A stretch of DNA of 64,000 bases from Paracoccus aeridis (GCF_004923205.2 NZ_SELD02000007.1:61244-125243); one strand, 5' to 3'. Shown: positions 29,387 through 38,216, counted from the stretch's first letter. A program made the numbers and translations. Notes: generated by a model from the letters alone, not told the origin.

Positions 29387-29445
29387 CCAGGCGGTGGTCC
29401 TGCCCGGGCACGCCGATCGACAGCGGCGGGGCAAGAAGGCGTCGG

Positions 29446-29775
29446 TCAGTTCCCGTATCCGGAATAGCCGCTGTATCCACCGTATCCGCCATTCCCTGCC
29501 GAGGGATCGACGATGACGGGCGCCTGAGTGGCATAGGGGTTCGTCGCGCTCTTAGGACTGTAGCGAGAGCCGTACTGCCCGTAGGGATTGTTGATGCTGT
29601 CCGGGCTGTAGCGGCTGCCGTACTGCCCGTAGGGATTGGAGACGCTGTTCGGGTCGTACCTGTTGGCATTCAGATTGCCGAGGTACTTCCCGTCGGACGG
29701 GTCGACGAGGATCAGACCCTGAGCCTGGGCGAAGGCAGGGAGCAACGATAACACGAGGGTGGCAAGGCGCAGCAT
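29446..29775 (-). CDS. Small secreted protein with NPYGQYGSRYSP-type tandem repeats
   Basis: A 109-residue protein starts at the ATG at 29775, chosen because GGAG lies 6 bp upstream; an in-frame ATG at 29787 would add MEKR. A signal peptide of 18 residues (MLRLATLVLSLLPAFAQA) is clear. The mature protein begins with a GKYLGNLNANRYDP segment. It then has 16-residue repeats (YDPNSVSNPYGQYGSR, YSPDSINNPYGQYGSR, and a partial YSPKSATNPY), and ends in a Gly/Tyr-rich tail. Similar Y-S-P-x-S-x-x-N-P-Y-G repeats occur in short exported proteins of many bacteria, but I know of no established function. It lies alone between glcF and the IclR gene. Confidence 0.75.
   Translation of the reverse strand: MLRLATLVLSLLPAFAQAQGLILVDPSDGKYLGNLNANRYDPNSVSNPYGQYGSRYSPDSINNPYGQYGSRYSPKSATNPYATQAPVIVDPSAGNGGYGGYSGYSGYGN
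29518..29658 (-). repeat. 48-bp tandem coding repeats in the small secreted protein gene
   Basis: Two full 48-bp units (29611-29658 and 29563-29610) and one partial unit (from 29562) encode the 16-residue repeats. The two full units differ at only a few codons, which suggests recent duplication. Because the unit is a multiple of three, copy-number change would keep the frame. Confidence 0.75.
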
Positions 29776-29881
29776 TCTCTTCTCCATCAGGGGCAACTCT
29801 GTCGGGATTAGCCGAAATGCGTTGAGCGATTACTAACGGGCGCGCTTTCTCGCTCGTCTGCCTGCTGCGTTCACCCGCCCC

Positions 29882-30655
29882 TCACCCCGGCGGCGCGCCC
29901 CCCATCGCGCGCGTCAGCTCGTCCGCGACCTCGCGCACGCTCGCGCCCATCGCCGGCAGCCCTTCGACCGGCAGCCGTGCCGCCAGCGCCGAGATCGAGA
30001 TCGCGCCGACCGGATCGCCCGTGGGTGACCACACCACCGCCGCCACGCAGCGCATGCCCGGCGTGAACTCCTCGTCGTCCACAGCATAGCCGCGGGCGCG
30101 GGTGAGGCCTATTTCGGCGTGCACTGCTTCCAGCGACGTCAGGCTGTGCCGGGTCGCGGGGCGCAGCCCGTGGCGGGCGACGAGCGCGTCAATCGCGTGG
30201 TCCGGCCAGGTCGCCACGATCGCCTTGCCCATGCCCGAGTTCATGACCGGCGCGCGGCCGCCGGGCGGGGCGATGGCGCGGATGATCTCGCGGCTCTCGA
30301 CCTGGGCCACGGTGATGACCTCGCCGTCCTCGAGCACGCCGAGGTTCGCGGTTTCGCGGCTGAGGTCGCGCAGGCGGCGCAGGAACGGCAGCGCCGCGGC
30401 GATGAAGCTTTGCCAGCGCGTGAACGCCACCCCCACCGCGAACGCCTTGCGGCCGATGTGCCAGCGCGTCGCGGCCGGGTCGAACTGCGCGAAGCCGCGC
30501 TGCTCCAGCGTCGTGAGAAGCCGGTGCGTGGTCGACGGCGGAAGCCCCGTCTCGCGCGCAAGCGCGGTCAGCCGCGCGCCGCCCGTGTGCGAGGCCAGCG
30601 CCTCGAGCAGCGACAGCGCGCGGTCGACCGATTGCACCGTCCCGAGCTTTTCCAT
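29882..30655 (-). CDS. IclR-family transcriptional regulator
   Basis: A 257-residue regulator starts at the ATG at 30655 (MEKLGTVQSVDRALSLLEAL); a longer frame begins upstream but lacks family similarity. The winged helix is at about residues 9-70 (RLTALARETGLPPSTTHRLL) and the IclR effector domain follows, with the ARGYAVDDEEFTPGMRCVAA signature. It is divergent from malate synthase G, and a perfect palindrome lies in the gap. It is probably the regulator of glcB, perhaps sensing glyoxylate or a related acid, as E. coli IclR does for the glyoxylate bypass. Confidence 0.92.
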   Translation of the reverse strand: MEKLGTVQSVDRALSLLEALASHTGGARLTALARETGLPPSTTHRLLTTLEQRGFAQFDPAATRWHIGRKAFAVGVAFTRWQSFIAAALPFLRRLRDLSRETANLGVLEDGEVITVAQVESREIIRAIAPPGGRAPVMNSGMGKAIVATWPDHAIDALVARHGLRPATRHSLTSLEAVHAEIGLTRARGYAVDDEEFTPGMRCVAAVVWSPTGDPVGAISISALAARLPVEGLPAMGASVREVADELTRAMGGAPPG

Positions 30656-30667
30656 GCGACCCTGATC

Positions 30668-30682
30668 TTCCACATCGTGGAA
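30668..30682. promoter_or_regulatory. Probable IclR-family operator between iclR-type gene and glcB
   Basis: TTCCAC-ATC-GTGGAA is a perfect 15-bp palindrome, 12 bp upstream of the regulator start and 77 bp before the malate synthase ATG. IclR-family proteins bind palindromes with TTCCA/TGGAA-like halves. It could serve both autoregulation and control of glcB. Confidence 0.65.
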
Positions 30683-30759
30683 AACTTCTACCCCCATCTG
30701 GCAACCGGCGCCGCCAGGGCGCACCTTCCGTGCCAATCCTGAGACGAGTGGAGTTTCCC

Positions 30760-32913
30760 ATGACCGACCATGTCGAACGCGCGGGCCTTCGGGTCGCCCC
30801 CGTGCTGGCCAGCTTTGTCGAGGAGCGGCTGCTGCCCGGCCTGCCCGTCACCCCCGACGCGTTCTGGGCCGGCTACGCCGCGCTTCTGCGCGATCTCGCG
30901 CCGGAAAACCGCCGCCTGCTGCAGGTGCGCGAGGATTTGCAGGGCCGGATCGACGCCTGGCTGAAGGACTGGCGCGAGAAGGACTGGGACAACGCCGCGT
31001 GGCAGGATTTCCTGCGCGAGATCGGCTACATCGTCCCGGAAGGGCCTGCGTTCGAGGTCGAGACGGGGCCGACGGATCCCGAGATGTCGCAGGTCGCGGG
31101 TCCGCAGCTGGTCGTTCCGGTGATGAACGCCCGCTTCGCGCTGAATGCCGCGAACGCCCGCTGGGGATCGCTGTATGACGCGCTCTACGGCACCGATGCG
31201 CTGCCGGGCGCGCCCGAGGGCAAGGGCTATGACGAGAAGCGCGGCGCCCAGGCCGTGGCATGGGCCGCGCAGTTCCTGGACGACGCGCTGCCGCTGGAAA
31301 GCGGCAGCCACGCCGACGTGACCGCGTGGCGGGTCGAAGACGGCCGCGCCGTCGCCACGATCGGCGGCCGCGACGTGGGACTTTCCGATGCGGCCGCATT
31401 CGTCGGTCATTCGGGCGGCCGGGCGACCGGGTCGCGGTCGATCCTGCTGCGCCACAACGGCCTGCACGTGGAACTGGTGTTCGACCCCGCGCACCCCGTC
31501 GGCGCCGCCAGCGCCGCGGGCCTGCGCGACGTTGTCCTGGAATCGGCGCTGACGGCGATCCAGGACCTCGAGGATTCGGTCGCCGCGGTCGATGCCGCCG
31601 ACAAGGTGCTCGCCTACACCAACTGGCTCGGCCTGATGCAGGGCGACCTGGCCGAGACCTTCGACAAGGGCGGCCGCAGCATGACCCGCCGCCTGAATCG
31701 CGACCGCGACTTCATCGCGCCGGACGGGTCCACCCTGACGCTGCCCGGCCGCTCGGTCCAGCTGGCGCGGAACGTGGGCCACCTGATGACGACCGACGCC
31801 GTGCTTCTGGACGGGGCCGAGACGCCCGAGGGGATGATGGACGCGGTGATGACGGTCGCCGCTGGCATGCACGACCTCGCGAAGACCGAGGGGCCGCGCA
31901 ACTCGCGCACGGGGTCGATCTACATCGTCAAGCCCAAGATGCACGGGCCCGAGGAAGCGGCCTTCGCCGACCGCACCTACGCCCGGGTCGAGGAGATGCT
32001 GGGCCTTGCGAAGGGCACCGTGAAGCTGGGCCTGATGGACGAGGAACGGCGCACCTCGGCGAACCTGCGCGAATCCATCCGCGCGCTGAAGGGCCGGATC
32101 GTGTTCATCAACACGGGCTTCCTCGACCGCACCGGGGACGAGATCCACACCGTAATGCAGGCCGGCCCGGTGCTGCCCAAGGCCGAGATGAAGGACGCGG
32201 CCTGGCTTTCCGCCTATGAGAACGGGAACGTGGACGCGGGCCTCGCGGCCCGGCTGAACGGCAAGGGCCAGATCGGCAAGGGAATGTGGGCCAAGCCCGA
32301 CGACATGGCCGACATGCTGGCCGCCAAGGCGATCCACCCGCAGGCGGGCGCGACCACCGCGTGGGTGCCGTCGCCCACCGCCGCCACGCTGCATGCGGTC
32401 CACTATCACCAGGTCGACGTGGCCGCGCGGCAGGCCGAGATCGCCGGCCGCGAACGCGCCAGCTTCGACGCGCTGATGACGCCGCCGCTGATGGGCAAGC
32501 GCAACCTGTCCGAGCAGCAGGTCGCGCGCGAGATCGACATGAACACCCAGTCCATCCTCGGCTATGTCGTGCGCTGGATCGACCAGGGCGTCGGCTGCTC
32601 CAAGGTGCCCGACATCGACGACGTGGCGCTGATGGAGGACCGGGCGACGCTGCGGATCTCGGCCCAGTTCCTCGCCAACTGGCTGCTGCACGGGATCATC
32701 ACCGAGGACCAGGTGGACGAGAGCCTGCGCCGGATGGCGCTGGAGGTGGACCGCCAGAACGCCGCCGACCCGCTCTACCGGCCGCTCGCCCCGGGCTACG
32801 ACGGGCCGGCCTTCAATGCCGCGCGCGACCTGATCGTGAAAGGCGCAGCGCAGCCCTCGGGCTACACCGAGCCGCTGCTGCACCAGTGGCGCCGGGTGGC
32901 GAAGGCGTCGTGA
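30760..32913 (+). CDS. glcB: Malate synthase G
   Basis: This 717-residue enzyme condenses glyoxylate with acetyl-CoA to malate. The ATG at 30760 is preceded by GTGGAG. Recognisable segments include MNARFALNAANARWGSLYDA, LESALTAIQDLEDSVAAVDA, and MTRRLNRDRDF. The monomeric G form is about 720 residues, larger than the A form, so the length is diagnostic. Its glyoxylate would come from the glycolate oxidase encoded at 25502-29386, completing a route from glycolate to malate. It is divergent from an IclR regulator. Confidence 0.95.
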   Translation: MTDHVERAGLRVAPVLASFVEERLLPGLPVTPDAFWAGYAALLRDLAPENRRLLQVREDLQGRIDAWLKDWREKDWDNAAWQDFLREIGYIVPEGPAFEVETGPTDPEMSQVAGPQLVVPVMNARFALNAANARWGSLYDALYGTDALPGAPEGKGYDEKRGAQAVAWAAQFLDDALPLESGSHADVTAWRVEDGRAVATIGGRDVGLSDAAAFVGHSGGRATGSRSILLRHNGLHVELVFDPAHPVGAASAAGLRDVVLESALTAIQDLEDSVAAVDAADKVLAYTNWLGLMQGDLAETFDKGGRSMTRRLNRDRDFIAPDGSTLTLPGRSVQLARNVGHLMTTDAVLLDGAETPEGMMDAVMTVAAGMHDLAKTEGPRNSRTGSIYIVKPKMHGPEEAAFADRTYARVEEMLGLAKGTVKLGLMDEERRTSANLRESIRALKGRIVFINTGFLDRTGDEIHTVMQAGPVLPKAEMKDAAWLSAYENGNVDAGLAARLNGKGQIGKGMWAKPDDMADMLAAKAIHPQAGATTAWVPSPTAATLHAVHYHQVDVAARQAEIAGRERASFDALMTPPLMGKRNLSEQQVAREIDMNTQSILGYVVRWIDQGVGCSKVPDIDDVALMEDRATLRISAQFLANWLLHGIITEDQVDESLRRMALEVDRQNAADPLYRPLAPGYDGPAFNAARDLIVKGAAQPSGYTEPLLHQWRRVAKAS

Positions 32914-32949
32914 GGGGCAGGAGAAGAAGCCCTGACCCGACCTGACCTT

Positions 32950-32982
32950 GACGACGCCGGCGTCCTGATCGCCGGCGTCGTC
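32950..32982 (+). terminator. Hairpin after malate synthase
   Basis: A perfect 13-bp stem (GACGACGCCGGCG / CGCCGGCGTCGTC) with a 7-base loop lies 36 bp after the glcB stop. There is no T-run, so it may be a factor-assisted terminator or mRNA-end stabiliser. Confidence 0.65.
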
Positions 32983-33094
32983 CTGCGCGAAGATGCTCGT
33001 CGTGCCGATGTGGGGCGCCATTATCGGGGTAAGCGGGCAGCTGATGGGGCTCGCCGATGAAGGGCAAGGTGGGCTGGTTCGGGGCCGAATGGTG

Positions 33095-33121
33095 GAAGCC
33101 GCGGACATGATCCGCGGCTTC
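33095..33121 (-). terminator. Hairpin after the acidic amino acid symporter gene
   Basis: A perfect 11-bp stem (GAAGCCGCGGA / TCCGCGGCTTC) with a 5-base loop lies 29 bp past the stop of the minus-strand symporter gene. No T-run follows it on either strand. The 168 bp between this and the glcB hairpin show no gene. Confidence 0.55.
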
Positions 33122-33150
33122 GCTGCGTCTGGCGTGCACGACCCGCAGGG

Positions 33151-34437
33151 TCATGCGACAGGGCGGGCCAGAGGATCCGCAGGGATCGCCTCCGGCTGAT
33201 CCTGGGACGCTGTGGGATCCAGGGCGCCCTCCCACTTGGCGATGACGGCGGCGGCGATGCAGTTGCCGAAGACGTTGGTCGCGGTCCGGCCCATGTCGAC
33301 GAACTGATCGATTGCCAGCAGCAACGCGACGCCCTCGATCGGCAGGCCGAACACCGGCAGCGTCGCGCCGATGACCACGATGGCGGCCCGCGGCACGCCG
33401 GCCACGCCCTTTGAGGTGATCATCATCACCAGCAGCATGGTGAACTGCTGCCAGAAGCTCAGCTCGATCCCCGCCGCCTGGGCGATGAACACGACCGCGA
33501 AGGCCAGATACATCATCATCCCGTCGAGGTTGAACGAATAGGCCAGCGGCAGGATCAGGTTGGTGATGCGCGGGGCGACGCCGAAGCGGGTCATCTGCTC
33601 GAGGATCTTGGGGTAGGCCGCCTCGCCGCTGCAGGTCGCGAACCCGACGATCAGCGGGGTGCGCATCAGGCCGAGCAGGCGGAAGACCGATCTTCCGAGC
33701 ACGAGATAGGCTGCGACGAACAGGATGGCCCACAGCAGCAGCATGCCGAGGTAGACGGTGCCGAGGAACTTGGCATAGGTCGTCAGCGGCGCCAGCCCCT
33801 GCAGGGTGATCACCGACGCCACCGCCCCGAAAACGCCGAAGGGGGTGAACCACATCACGTAGCCCGTGACCTTCAGCATGACGGCGAAGGCGTCCTCGAT
33901 GACGTTGATCAACGCCTGGCTGAGCGATGGCCGGATCGCGCTGGCCGCGAGGCCGAAGAACACCGCGAACACCAGGATCGACAGCACGTCGTTTTCCGCC
34001 ATCGACTTGACGATGCTGCTGGGGATGACGTGGGTGATGAAGTTCGCGAGGCTGAAGGCGGTGGTATCGACCGGCGGCGCGTCGGGCGCGGGCGGCGGCA
34101 GGACGACGCCGACGCCCAGCTGCGCGGCGTTCGACAGCGCAAGGCCGATCAGCAGCGAGACCAGCGAGGCGCCGATGAACCAGCCGAACGCGCGCAGGCC
34201 CACCCGCCGCACGTCGCCAGCATCGCCGAAGCTGGCGATGCCCGCGACGATGCCGGTGAAGACGAGGGGTGCGATGATCATCTTGATCATCCGCAGGAAA
34301 GTCGTGCTGAGCAGCCCGAAGTTCGCCGCCACCGCCTCGGTCTGATCGGGGCCGAGGCTCCGGTTGCACACATACCCCACGACGATGCCTGCGATGACCG
34401 CGGCCAGCACGAAATAGCCCAGATTGCTCTGCTTCAT
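33151..34437 (-). CDS. Dicarboxylate/amino acid:cation symporter (DAACS family)
   Basis: This 428-residue membrane protein is of the GltP/DctA type. It shows FLRMIKMIIAPLVFTGIVAG, the serine-rich-loop region near MRTPLIVGFATCSGEAAYPK, the NLDGMMMYLAFAVVFIAQA segment and ATNVFGNCIAAAVIAKWEG. The family imports C4-dicarboxylates, aspartate or glutamate with Na+ or H+. The gene follows the CuyA-like gene by 38 bp on the same strand. L-cysteate is a sulfonate analogue of aspartate and is a known ligand of some acidic amino acid carriers, so cysteate uptake is a reasonable proposal. Transport of aspartate or a dicarboxylate is the alternative. Confidence 0.9.
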   Translation of the reverse strand: MKQSNLGYFVLAAVIAGIVVGYVCNRSLGPDQTEAVAANFGLLSTTFLRMIKMIIAPLVFTGIVAGIASFGDAGDVRRVGLRAFGWFIGASLVSLLIGLALSNAAQLGVGVVLPPPAPDAPPVDTTAFSLANFITHVIPSSIVKSMAENDVLSILVFAVFFGLAASAIRPSLSQALINVIEDAFAVMLKVTGYVMWFTPFGVFGAVASVITLQGLAPLTTYAKFLGTVYLGMLLLWAILFVAAYLVLGRSVFRLLGLMRTPLIVGFATCSGEAAYPKILEQMTRFGVAPRITNLILPLAYSFNLDGMMMYLAFAVVFIAQAAGIELSFWQQFTMLLVMMITSKGVAGVPRAAIVVIGATLPVFGLPIEGVALLLAIDQFVDMGRTATNVFGNCIAAAVIAKWEGALDPTASQDQPEAIPADPLARPVA

Positions 34438-34475
34438 TGACGCCCCTCCCAAGGCTGGTGTGGTTGGCGGCGGGC

Positions 34476-35510
34476 TCAGTTGCCCGCGCCAGTCCCGTTC
34501 CACTGCGGCGTCACGTCGGCAAAGGCGCCCTGATAGCCGAACAGGCCGACGCTGCCGCCGGTGTGCAGGAAGACGACGTTCTCGCCCTTCCCGAACTCGC
34601 CCTTGCGGCACAGGTCGATCAGGCCCGCCATGCCCTTGCCCGAATAGACCGGGTCCAGCAGCACGCCTTCGGTCCGGGCCAGCAGGGCGACGGCCTCGAT
34701 CATGCCGTCGGTCGGCAGGCCGTAGCCTTCGCCGACATAGTCGCAATTGGCCCGGACGCTGTCGCGGCTGACCGCGCCGGGGATGCCCAGATGCTCGGCC
34801 GTCGCGGCGGCCAGCTTGTAGACGCTGTCTTCCTGCCGTTCCTTGGGCGCGCGCACGCCGATGCCGAGCACCGGGATGCCGCTGCGCATGCCCTCGAGCC
34901 CCGCGACGAGGCCCGCCTGTGTGCCGGCGCTGCCCGTGGCATGGACCAGATGGTCGATGCGCAGGCCCATGTCGTTCGCCTGCGCCGTGAGCTCGATCGC
35001 GCAATTGACGTAGCCCAGCGCGCCGATGACGTTCGAGCCGCCGCCCGGGATGACATAGGGCTTGCGCCCCTTGGCGCGCAGCTCGTCCGCGACCTCCTCC
35101 ATCGCGGCGGCCATGTCGGTCGCGCCCGGATAGGTGCGGGTCGGCGCGCCGAGGATGTGGTCCAGAAGGACGTTGCCCGACCGGGTGTAGGCCTCGTCGG
35201 TGTAGCCGGTGCGGTCCTCCAGCAGGATCAGGCATTCGAGGCCGGTCTTCGCGGCGGCGGCAGCCGTCTGGCGGGCATGGTTCGACTGCGTCGCGCCCTG
35301 GGTAATGACGATGTCGGCGCCCTGTTCCAGCGCGTCGGCGATCAGGAATTCCAGCTTGCGGGTCTTGTTGCCGCCGGTCGCGAGCCCGGTGCAGTCGTCG
35401 CGCTTGATCCACAGGTTCGGGCCGCCCAGCGCGGCCGACAGGCGCGGCATCGGCTCCAGCGGGGTGTTCATGTGTCCGATGCGGATGCGGGGAAAACGGG
35501 ACAGATGCAT
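34476..35510 (-). CDS. cuyA: PLP-dependent L-cysteate sulfo-lyase / D-cysteine desulfhydrase (CuyA-like)
   Basis: This 344-residue fold-type II PLP enzyme has the ACC deaminase/D-cysteine desulfhydrase motifs. [15 protein letters not shown] contains the probable PLP lysine Lys49, and [15 protein letters not shown] contains the conserved Ser/Asn/His. [12 protein letters not shown] closes the site. This family includes L-cysteate sulfo-lyase (CuyA) of Ruegeria/Silicibacter pomeroyi, which releases pyruvate, sulfite and ammonium from L-cysteate and also acts on D-cysteine. There cuyA is co-transcribed with a putative sulfite exporter, cuyZ. Here a CuyZ-type gene lies 2.8 kb away, which favours CuyA over plain desulfhydrase. 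The family is certain; the substrate is inferred from context. Confidence 0.8.
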   Translation of the reverse strand: MHLSRFPRIRIGHMNTPLEPMPRLSAALGGPNLWIKRDDCTGLATGGNKTRKLEFLIADALEQGADIVITQGATQSNHARQTAAAAAKTGLECLILLEDRTGYTDEAYTRSGNVLLDHILGAPTRTYPGATDMAAAMEEVADELRAKGRKPYVIPGGGSNVIGALGYVNCAIELTAQANDMGLRIDHLVHATGSAGTQAGLVAGLEGMRSGIPVLGIGVRAPKERQEDSVYKLAAATAEHLGIPGAVSRDSVRANCDYVGEGYGLPTDGMIEAVALLARTEGVLLDPVYSGKGMAGLIDLCRKGEFGKGENVVFLHTGGSVGLFGYQGAFADVTPQWNGTGAGN

Positions 35511-35548
35511 GGTGCAGGCCTTTTGTCAGGAAGGTTCGATGGGGAAGT

Positions 35549-36301
35549 TCAGATGCGGGGCAGGGGCAGGGCGCGCGTGGCGTAAAGCACGCAGCGCTCG
35601 GCCAGATGGGTGGTGCTGTCGAGGACGGGCACCGCGACCGAAGCGGGGTCGAGGACCAGCGGCACCTCGGTGCAGCCGGCGATGATCATGCCTGCGCCGC
35701 GATCTTCCAGATCGCGCGCGAGCGCCGCCATCTGGCCGCGCGCCGTGCCGGACAGATCGCCCAGCTTGATCCGGTAGAGCAGATCCATGAACGCCGCCTG
35801 CCGGTCAGGGGTCAGGGTCAGCGGCTCCATCCCGCAGCGCGTCAGCGCGGTCTGATAGAGTGCCGCCTGGATGCAGCCGTCTGCGGCCAGCAGGCCGACC
35901 TTGGCGGGGGCCGCGCGGGCCGCCTCGGCCACCGCCTCGTCGATGATGCTGACAAGGGGGATGGTCACCGCGGCGCGGATGTCGGGGGCGAAGGCATGGG
36001 CGGTGTTGCAGGCCATCGCCAGGAAATCGGCCCCGGCGTCCTGCAACCCTTTCGCCATGCGCGCCAGCACGGGGCCGGGTCCGTCCGCATCGCTGCGGCC
36101 GTTCTCGATCATGGCGCGGATCGCGCGGTTGCGGTCGGGCACCTTGGGATTGCTGTCCAGCAGCACCCGGATGTGGTCCTGCTCGCTTTGCACGGGGGTT
36201 GCGGCGATCAGCTTGGCCACGAAATCTATGCCGGCCTGTGGCCCCATCCCGCCCAGAACACCAAGGGTCAGATCCATGTGCGATGTCGATGGTACGTTCA
36301 T
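35549..36301 (-). CDS. Aspartate/glutamate-type amino acid racemase
   Basis: This 250-residue protein is of the PLP-independent Asp/Glu racemase family. The two catalytic cysteines are present: Cys98 in ADFLAMACNTAH and Cys210 in IIAGCTEVPLVL. The N-terminus VLGGMGPQAGIDFV is typical. An internal ATG at 36277 is an alternative start; neither start has a clear ribosome site. It is the first gene of the minus-strand unit racemase, CuyA-like lyase, symporter, with 38 bp between each pair. In that setting it may interconvert D- and L-cysteate, or D- and L-aspartate; this is inference. Confidence 0.88.
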   Translation of the reverse strand: MNVPSTSHMDLTLGVLGGMGPQAGIDFVAKLIAATPVQSEQDHIRVLLDSNPKVPDRNRAIRAMIENGRSDADGPGPVLARMAKGLQDAGADFLAMACNTAHAFAPDIRAAVTIPLVSIIDEAVAEAARAAPAKVGLLAADGCIQAALYQTALTRCGMEPLTLTPDRQAAFMDLLYRIKLGDLSGTARGQMAALARDLEDRGAGMIIAGCTEVPLVLDPASVAVPVLDSTTHLAERCVLYATRALPLPRI

Positions 36302-36400
36302 GCGGCGGACGTTAGGGCTGTTCGCGGCGGTACGTCCAATGCTGTTGTCGCCAAAGGTTATTCTGGATCGGCATAGAGTGTGAGGTAAGGGACAGGTGCG

Positions 36401-37321
36401 ATGGAGCTGAAGTGGCTGGAGGATTTCTCGGCGGTCGCCTCGTCGCGCAGCTTTTCGGCTGCGGCCAGGGCCCGGCATGTCACCCAGCCCGCCCTCAGCC
36501 GGCGGGTACGCGCGCTCGAGGACTGGTACGGCCAGACCCTGTTCGACCGCAGCACCTATCCGGTGGTGCTGACCGATGCCGGCAGCGCCTTCCTGCCGGT
36601 GGCCGAGCAGGTGATCGCCGATCTCTATCGCAGCCGCCGGGCCGCACGGGCTCGGGGGCGGGCGGACGGGGTGGTGCGCTTCGCGATGCCCCATTCCCTC
36701 GCGGCAGGGTTCTTTCCCCGCTGGTGGCGCGAGCAGGGGACGGCGGACAGCATCATCCCCTCGGTCGTGGCGGCCGATCTGGACGAATGCATCGCGATCC
36801 TGCTGAGCGGCGCGTGCCGCTTTCTGATGCGATACGACCATCCGTCCGCCGCGGCCCATCTGGACGGCTGCGGCATCCGCTCGACCCCGATCGGGGAGGA
36901 CCGGCTGATTCCGGTCCACGCGCCGTCACTAGCCTGGATCGGCGCGGCGCCGGCTCATGGGGATCCGGCGGTGCCGTTGCTGGGATACCATTCCGGCTCG
37001 TTCTTCGGCCGGGTCACGTCCGGTCTGGTGGCCACGCTGGAACGAACCCGTCCGGTGCGCATCGTCTATCAGAGCGCGCTGGTCGAATCGCTGCGGGCCG
37101 AGACGCTGCTGGGCGGCGGGCTCGCCTGGCTGCCCGCCCGGCTGGTGGCCGAGGATATCGCCGGGGGCCGCCTGCAGGTCCTGGCCGACGAGTCGCTTGC
37201 AACGTCGATGACCATCCTGCTGTGCCAGCCCGAGGGCGCGGACCCGGCCGAGATGGCGTTCGGCGATGGGACGCTCAGCCGGATGGCCGGTCGCCCGCAT
37301 GTTCCCGTACCATCGCGATGA
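36401..37321 (+). CDS. LysR-family regulator (divergent from the racemase unit)
   Basis: This 306-residue LysR protein has the winged helix at residues 1-65 (MELKWLEDFSAVASSRSFSA, then TQPALSRRVRALE), followed by a periplasmic-binding-like effector domain. The gene is divergent from the racemase with a 99-bp gap, the classic arrangement for control of the racemase-cuyA-symporter unit. The 3' end overlaps the convergent second LysR gene by 47 bp. Confidence 0.9.
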   Translation: MELKWLEDFSAVASSRSFSAAARARHVTQPALSRRVRALEDWYGQTLFDRSTYPVVLTDAGSAFLPVAEQVIADLYRSRRAARARGRADGVVRFAMPHSLAAGFFPRWWREQGTADSIIPSVVAADLDECIAILLSGACRFLMRYDHPSAAAHLDGCGIRSTPIGEDRLIPVHAPSLAWIGAAPAHGDPAVPLLGYHSGSFFGRVTSGLVATLERTRPVRIVYQSALVESLRAETLLGGGLAWLPARLVAEDIAGGRLQVLADESLATSMTILLCQPEGADPAEMAFGDGTLSRMAGRPHVPVPSR

Positions 37322-38177
37322 AGGCGCGGGCCGCTGCGCCGGGCGCGCGGTCGTTGTGGCGCAGCATCGCAAACCAGCGCGGCGCGAAGCTGTAGCCAGC
37401 CGTGGCCAGCAAGCCCCGTGCGGTATGCGCGGCCGCAGCCCGCGCCGACACAGCGGTTGCGGCCTTGCCGGACCCCACCGCCGCGAGGCAGGCTTCGTTC
37501 GACGGGAGTTCCAGCAGGACGTTGATGGCGCGAGGATCCAGGCCCTGCGCAGCCAGCGCCGCGTCGAAGGCCGCCCGCGTGCCCGACCCCGATTCGCGCA
37601 GCACCCAGGCCCCCGCCAGCAGATCGGCCTTCGTCAAGGCCTGGCCCGTGGCCCAGGGGTGATCGGGGCCCACCAGCACCGCCAGGCGGTCGGCCACGAG
37701 CGGGCTCACCTCCAGCACCGGGCTGTGGACCAGCCCTTCGACCAGCCCCAGATCGGCGTCGCCCGAAATGACCGCTTGCGCGACCGTAGCCGTGTTGCCG
37801 TCGGCAAAGCTCAACGACACCTCGGGATGGCGGCTGCGGAAGGCGACCAGGACGGGCGGCAGGAAATAGCTCGCCACCGTCTGGCTGGCCTGCACCCGCA
37901 GCGGGCCGGCAATGCGCCCGGAGCAGTCGTTCAGCGCGGCTTCTGCGGCTGCGACCTGCCGCAGGATGGCCTGCGCGTGATCCATCAGCGCGGTCCCGGC
38001 CTGCGTGATCTCGATCCGTCGGCCGACGCGGTGAAACAGGGTGACACCGTGACGGGTCTCCAGCGCCGCGATGGCGGCGCTGACCGCCGACTGCGACAGC
38101 CCGAGCGTTTCGGCGGCGCGGGTCACATGGCTGACCCTGGCGACCGCCAGGAAGATGCGCAGCTGTTCGAGCGTCAT
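37275..38177 (-). CDS. LysR-family regulator, CuyR candidate
   Basis: A 300-residue CbbR/CysB-like LysR protein starts at the ATG at 38177 (MTLEQLRIFLAVARVSHVTR). Helix-turn-helix SQSAVSAAIAALETRHGV is followed by an effector domain with VVDxG-like segments such as GDADLGLVEG. It is divergent from the CuyZ-type exporter gene, with two inverted repeats in the 97-bp gap. It is the likely regulator of that gene. The 3' end overlaps the other LysR gene, which could make their expression mutually sensitive through antisense transcription. Confidence 0.9.
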   Translation of the reverse strand: MTLEQLRIFLAVARVSHVTRAAETLGLSQSAVSAAIAALETRHGVTLFHRVGRRIEITQAGTALMDHAQAILRQVAAAEAALNDCSGRIAGPLRVQASQTVASYFLPPVLVAFRSRHPEVSLSFADGNTATVAQAVISGDADLGLVEGLVHSPVLEVSPLVADRLAVLVGPDHPWATGQALTKADLLAGAWVLRESGSGTRAAFDAALAAQGLDPRAINVLLELPSNEACLAAVGSGKAATAVSARAAAAHTARGLLATAGYSFAPRWFAMLRHNDRAPGAAARAFIAMVREHAGDRPSG

Positions 38178-38178
38178 C

Positions 38179-38216
38179 CAATCGAATTTAGCGATTGAAT
38201 TCCACAATGCAATTCA
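38179..38216. promoter_or_regulatory. Two inverted repeats, candidate LysR binding sites
   Basis: CAATCG-N7-CGATTG (38179-38197) and TGAATT-N9-AATTCA (38196-38216) lie back to back between the LysR gene and cuyZ. The first overlaps the region just upstream of the LysR ATG, as expected for autoregulation. This AT-rich patch stands out in a GC-rich context and probably also contains promoter elements. Confidence 0.6.

Noticed and set aside
32993..33199. A small plus-strand frame between glcB and the symporter gene
   Set aside because: It overlaps the 3' end of the symporter gene on the opposite strand, has no ribosome site and contains a hairpin; it is probably non-coding.
34476..35510. ACC deaminase identity for the PLP enzyme
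   Set aside because: The family is shared, but the neighbouring CuyZ-type exporter, racemase and acidic amino acid symporter, and the overall resemblance to CuyA as I recall it, fit sulfo-lyase or D-cysteine desulfhydrase better.
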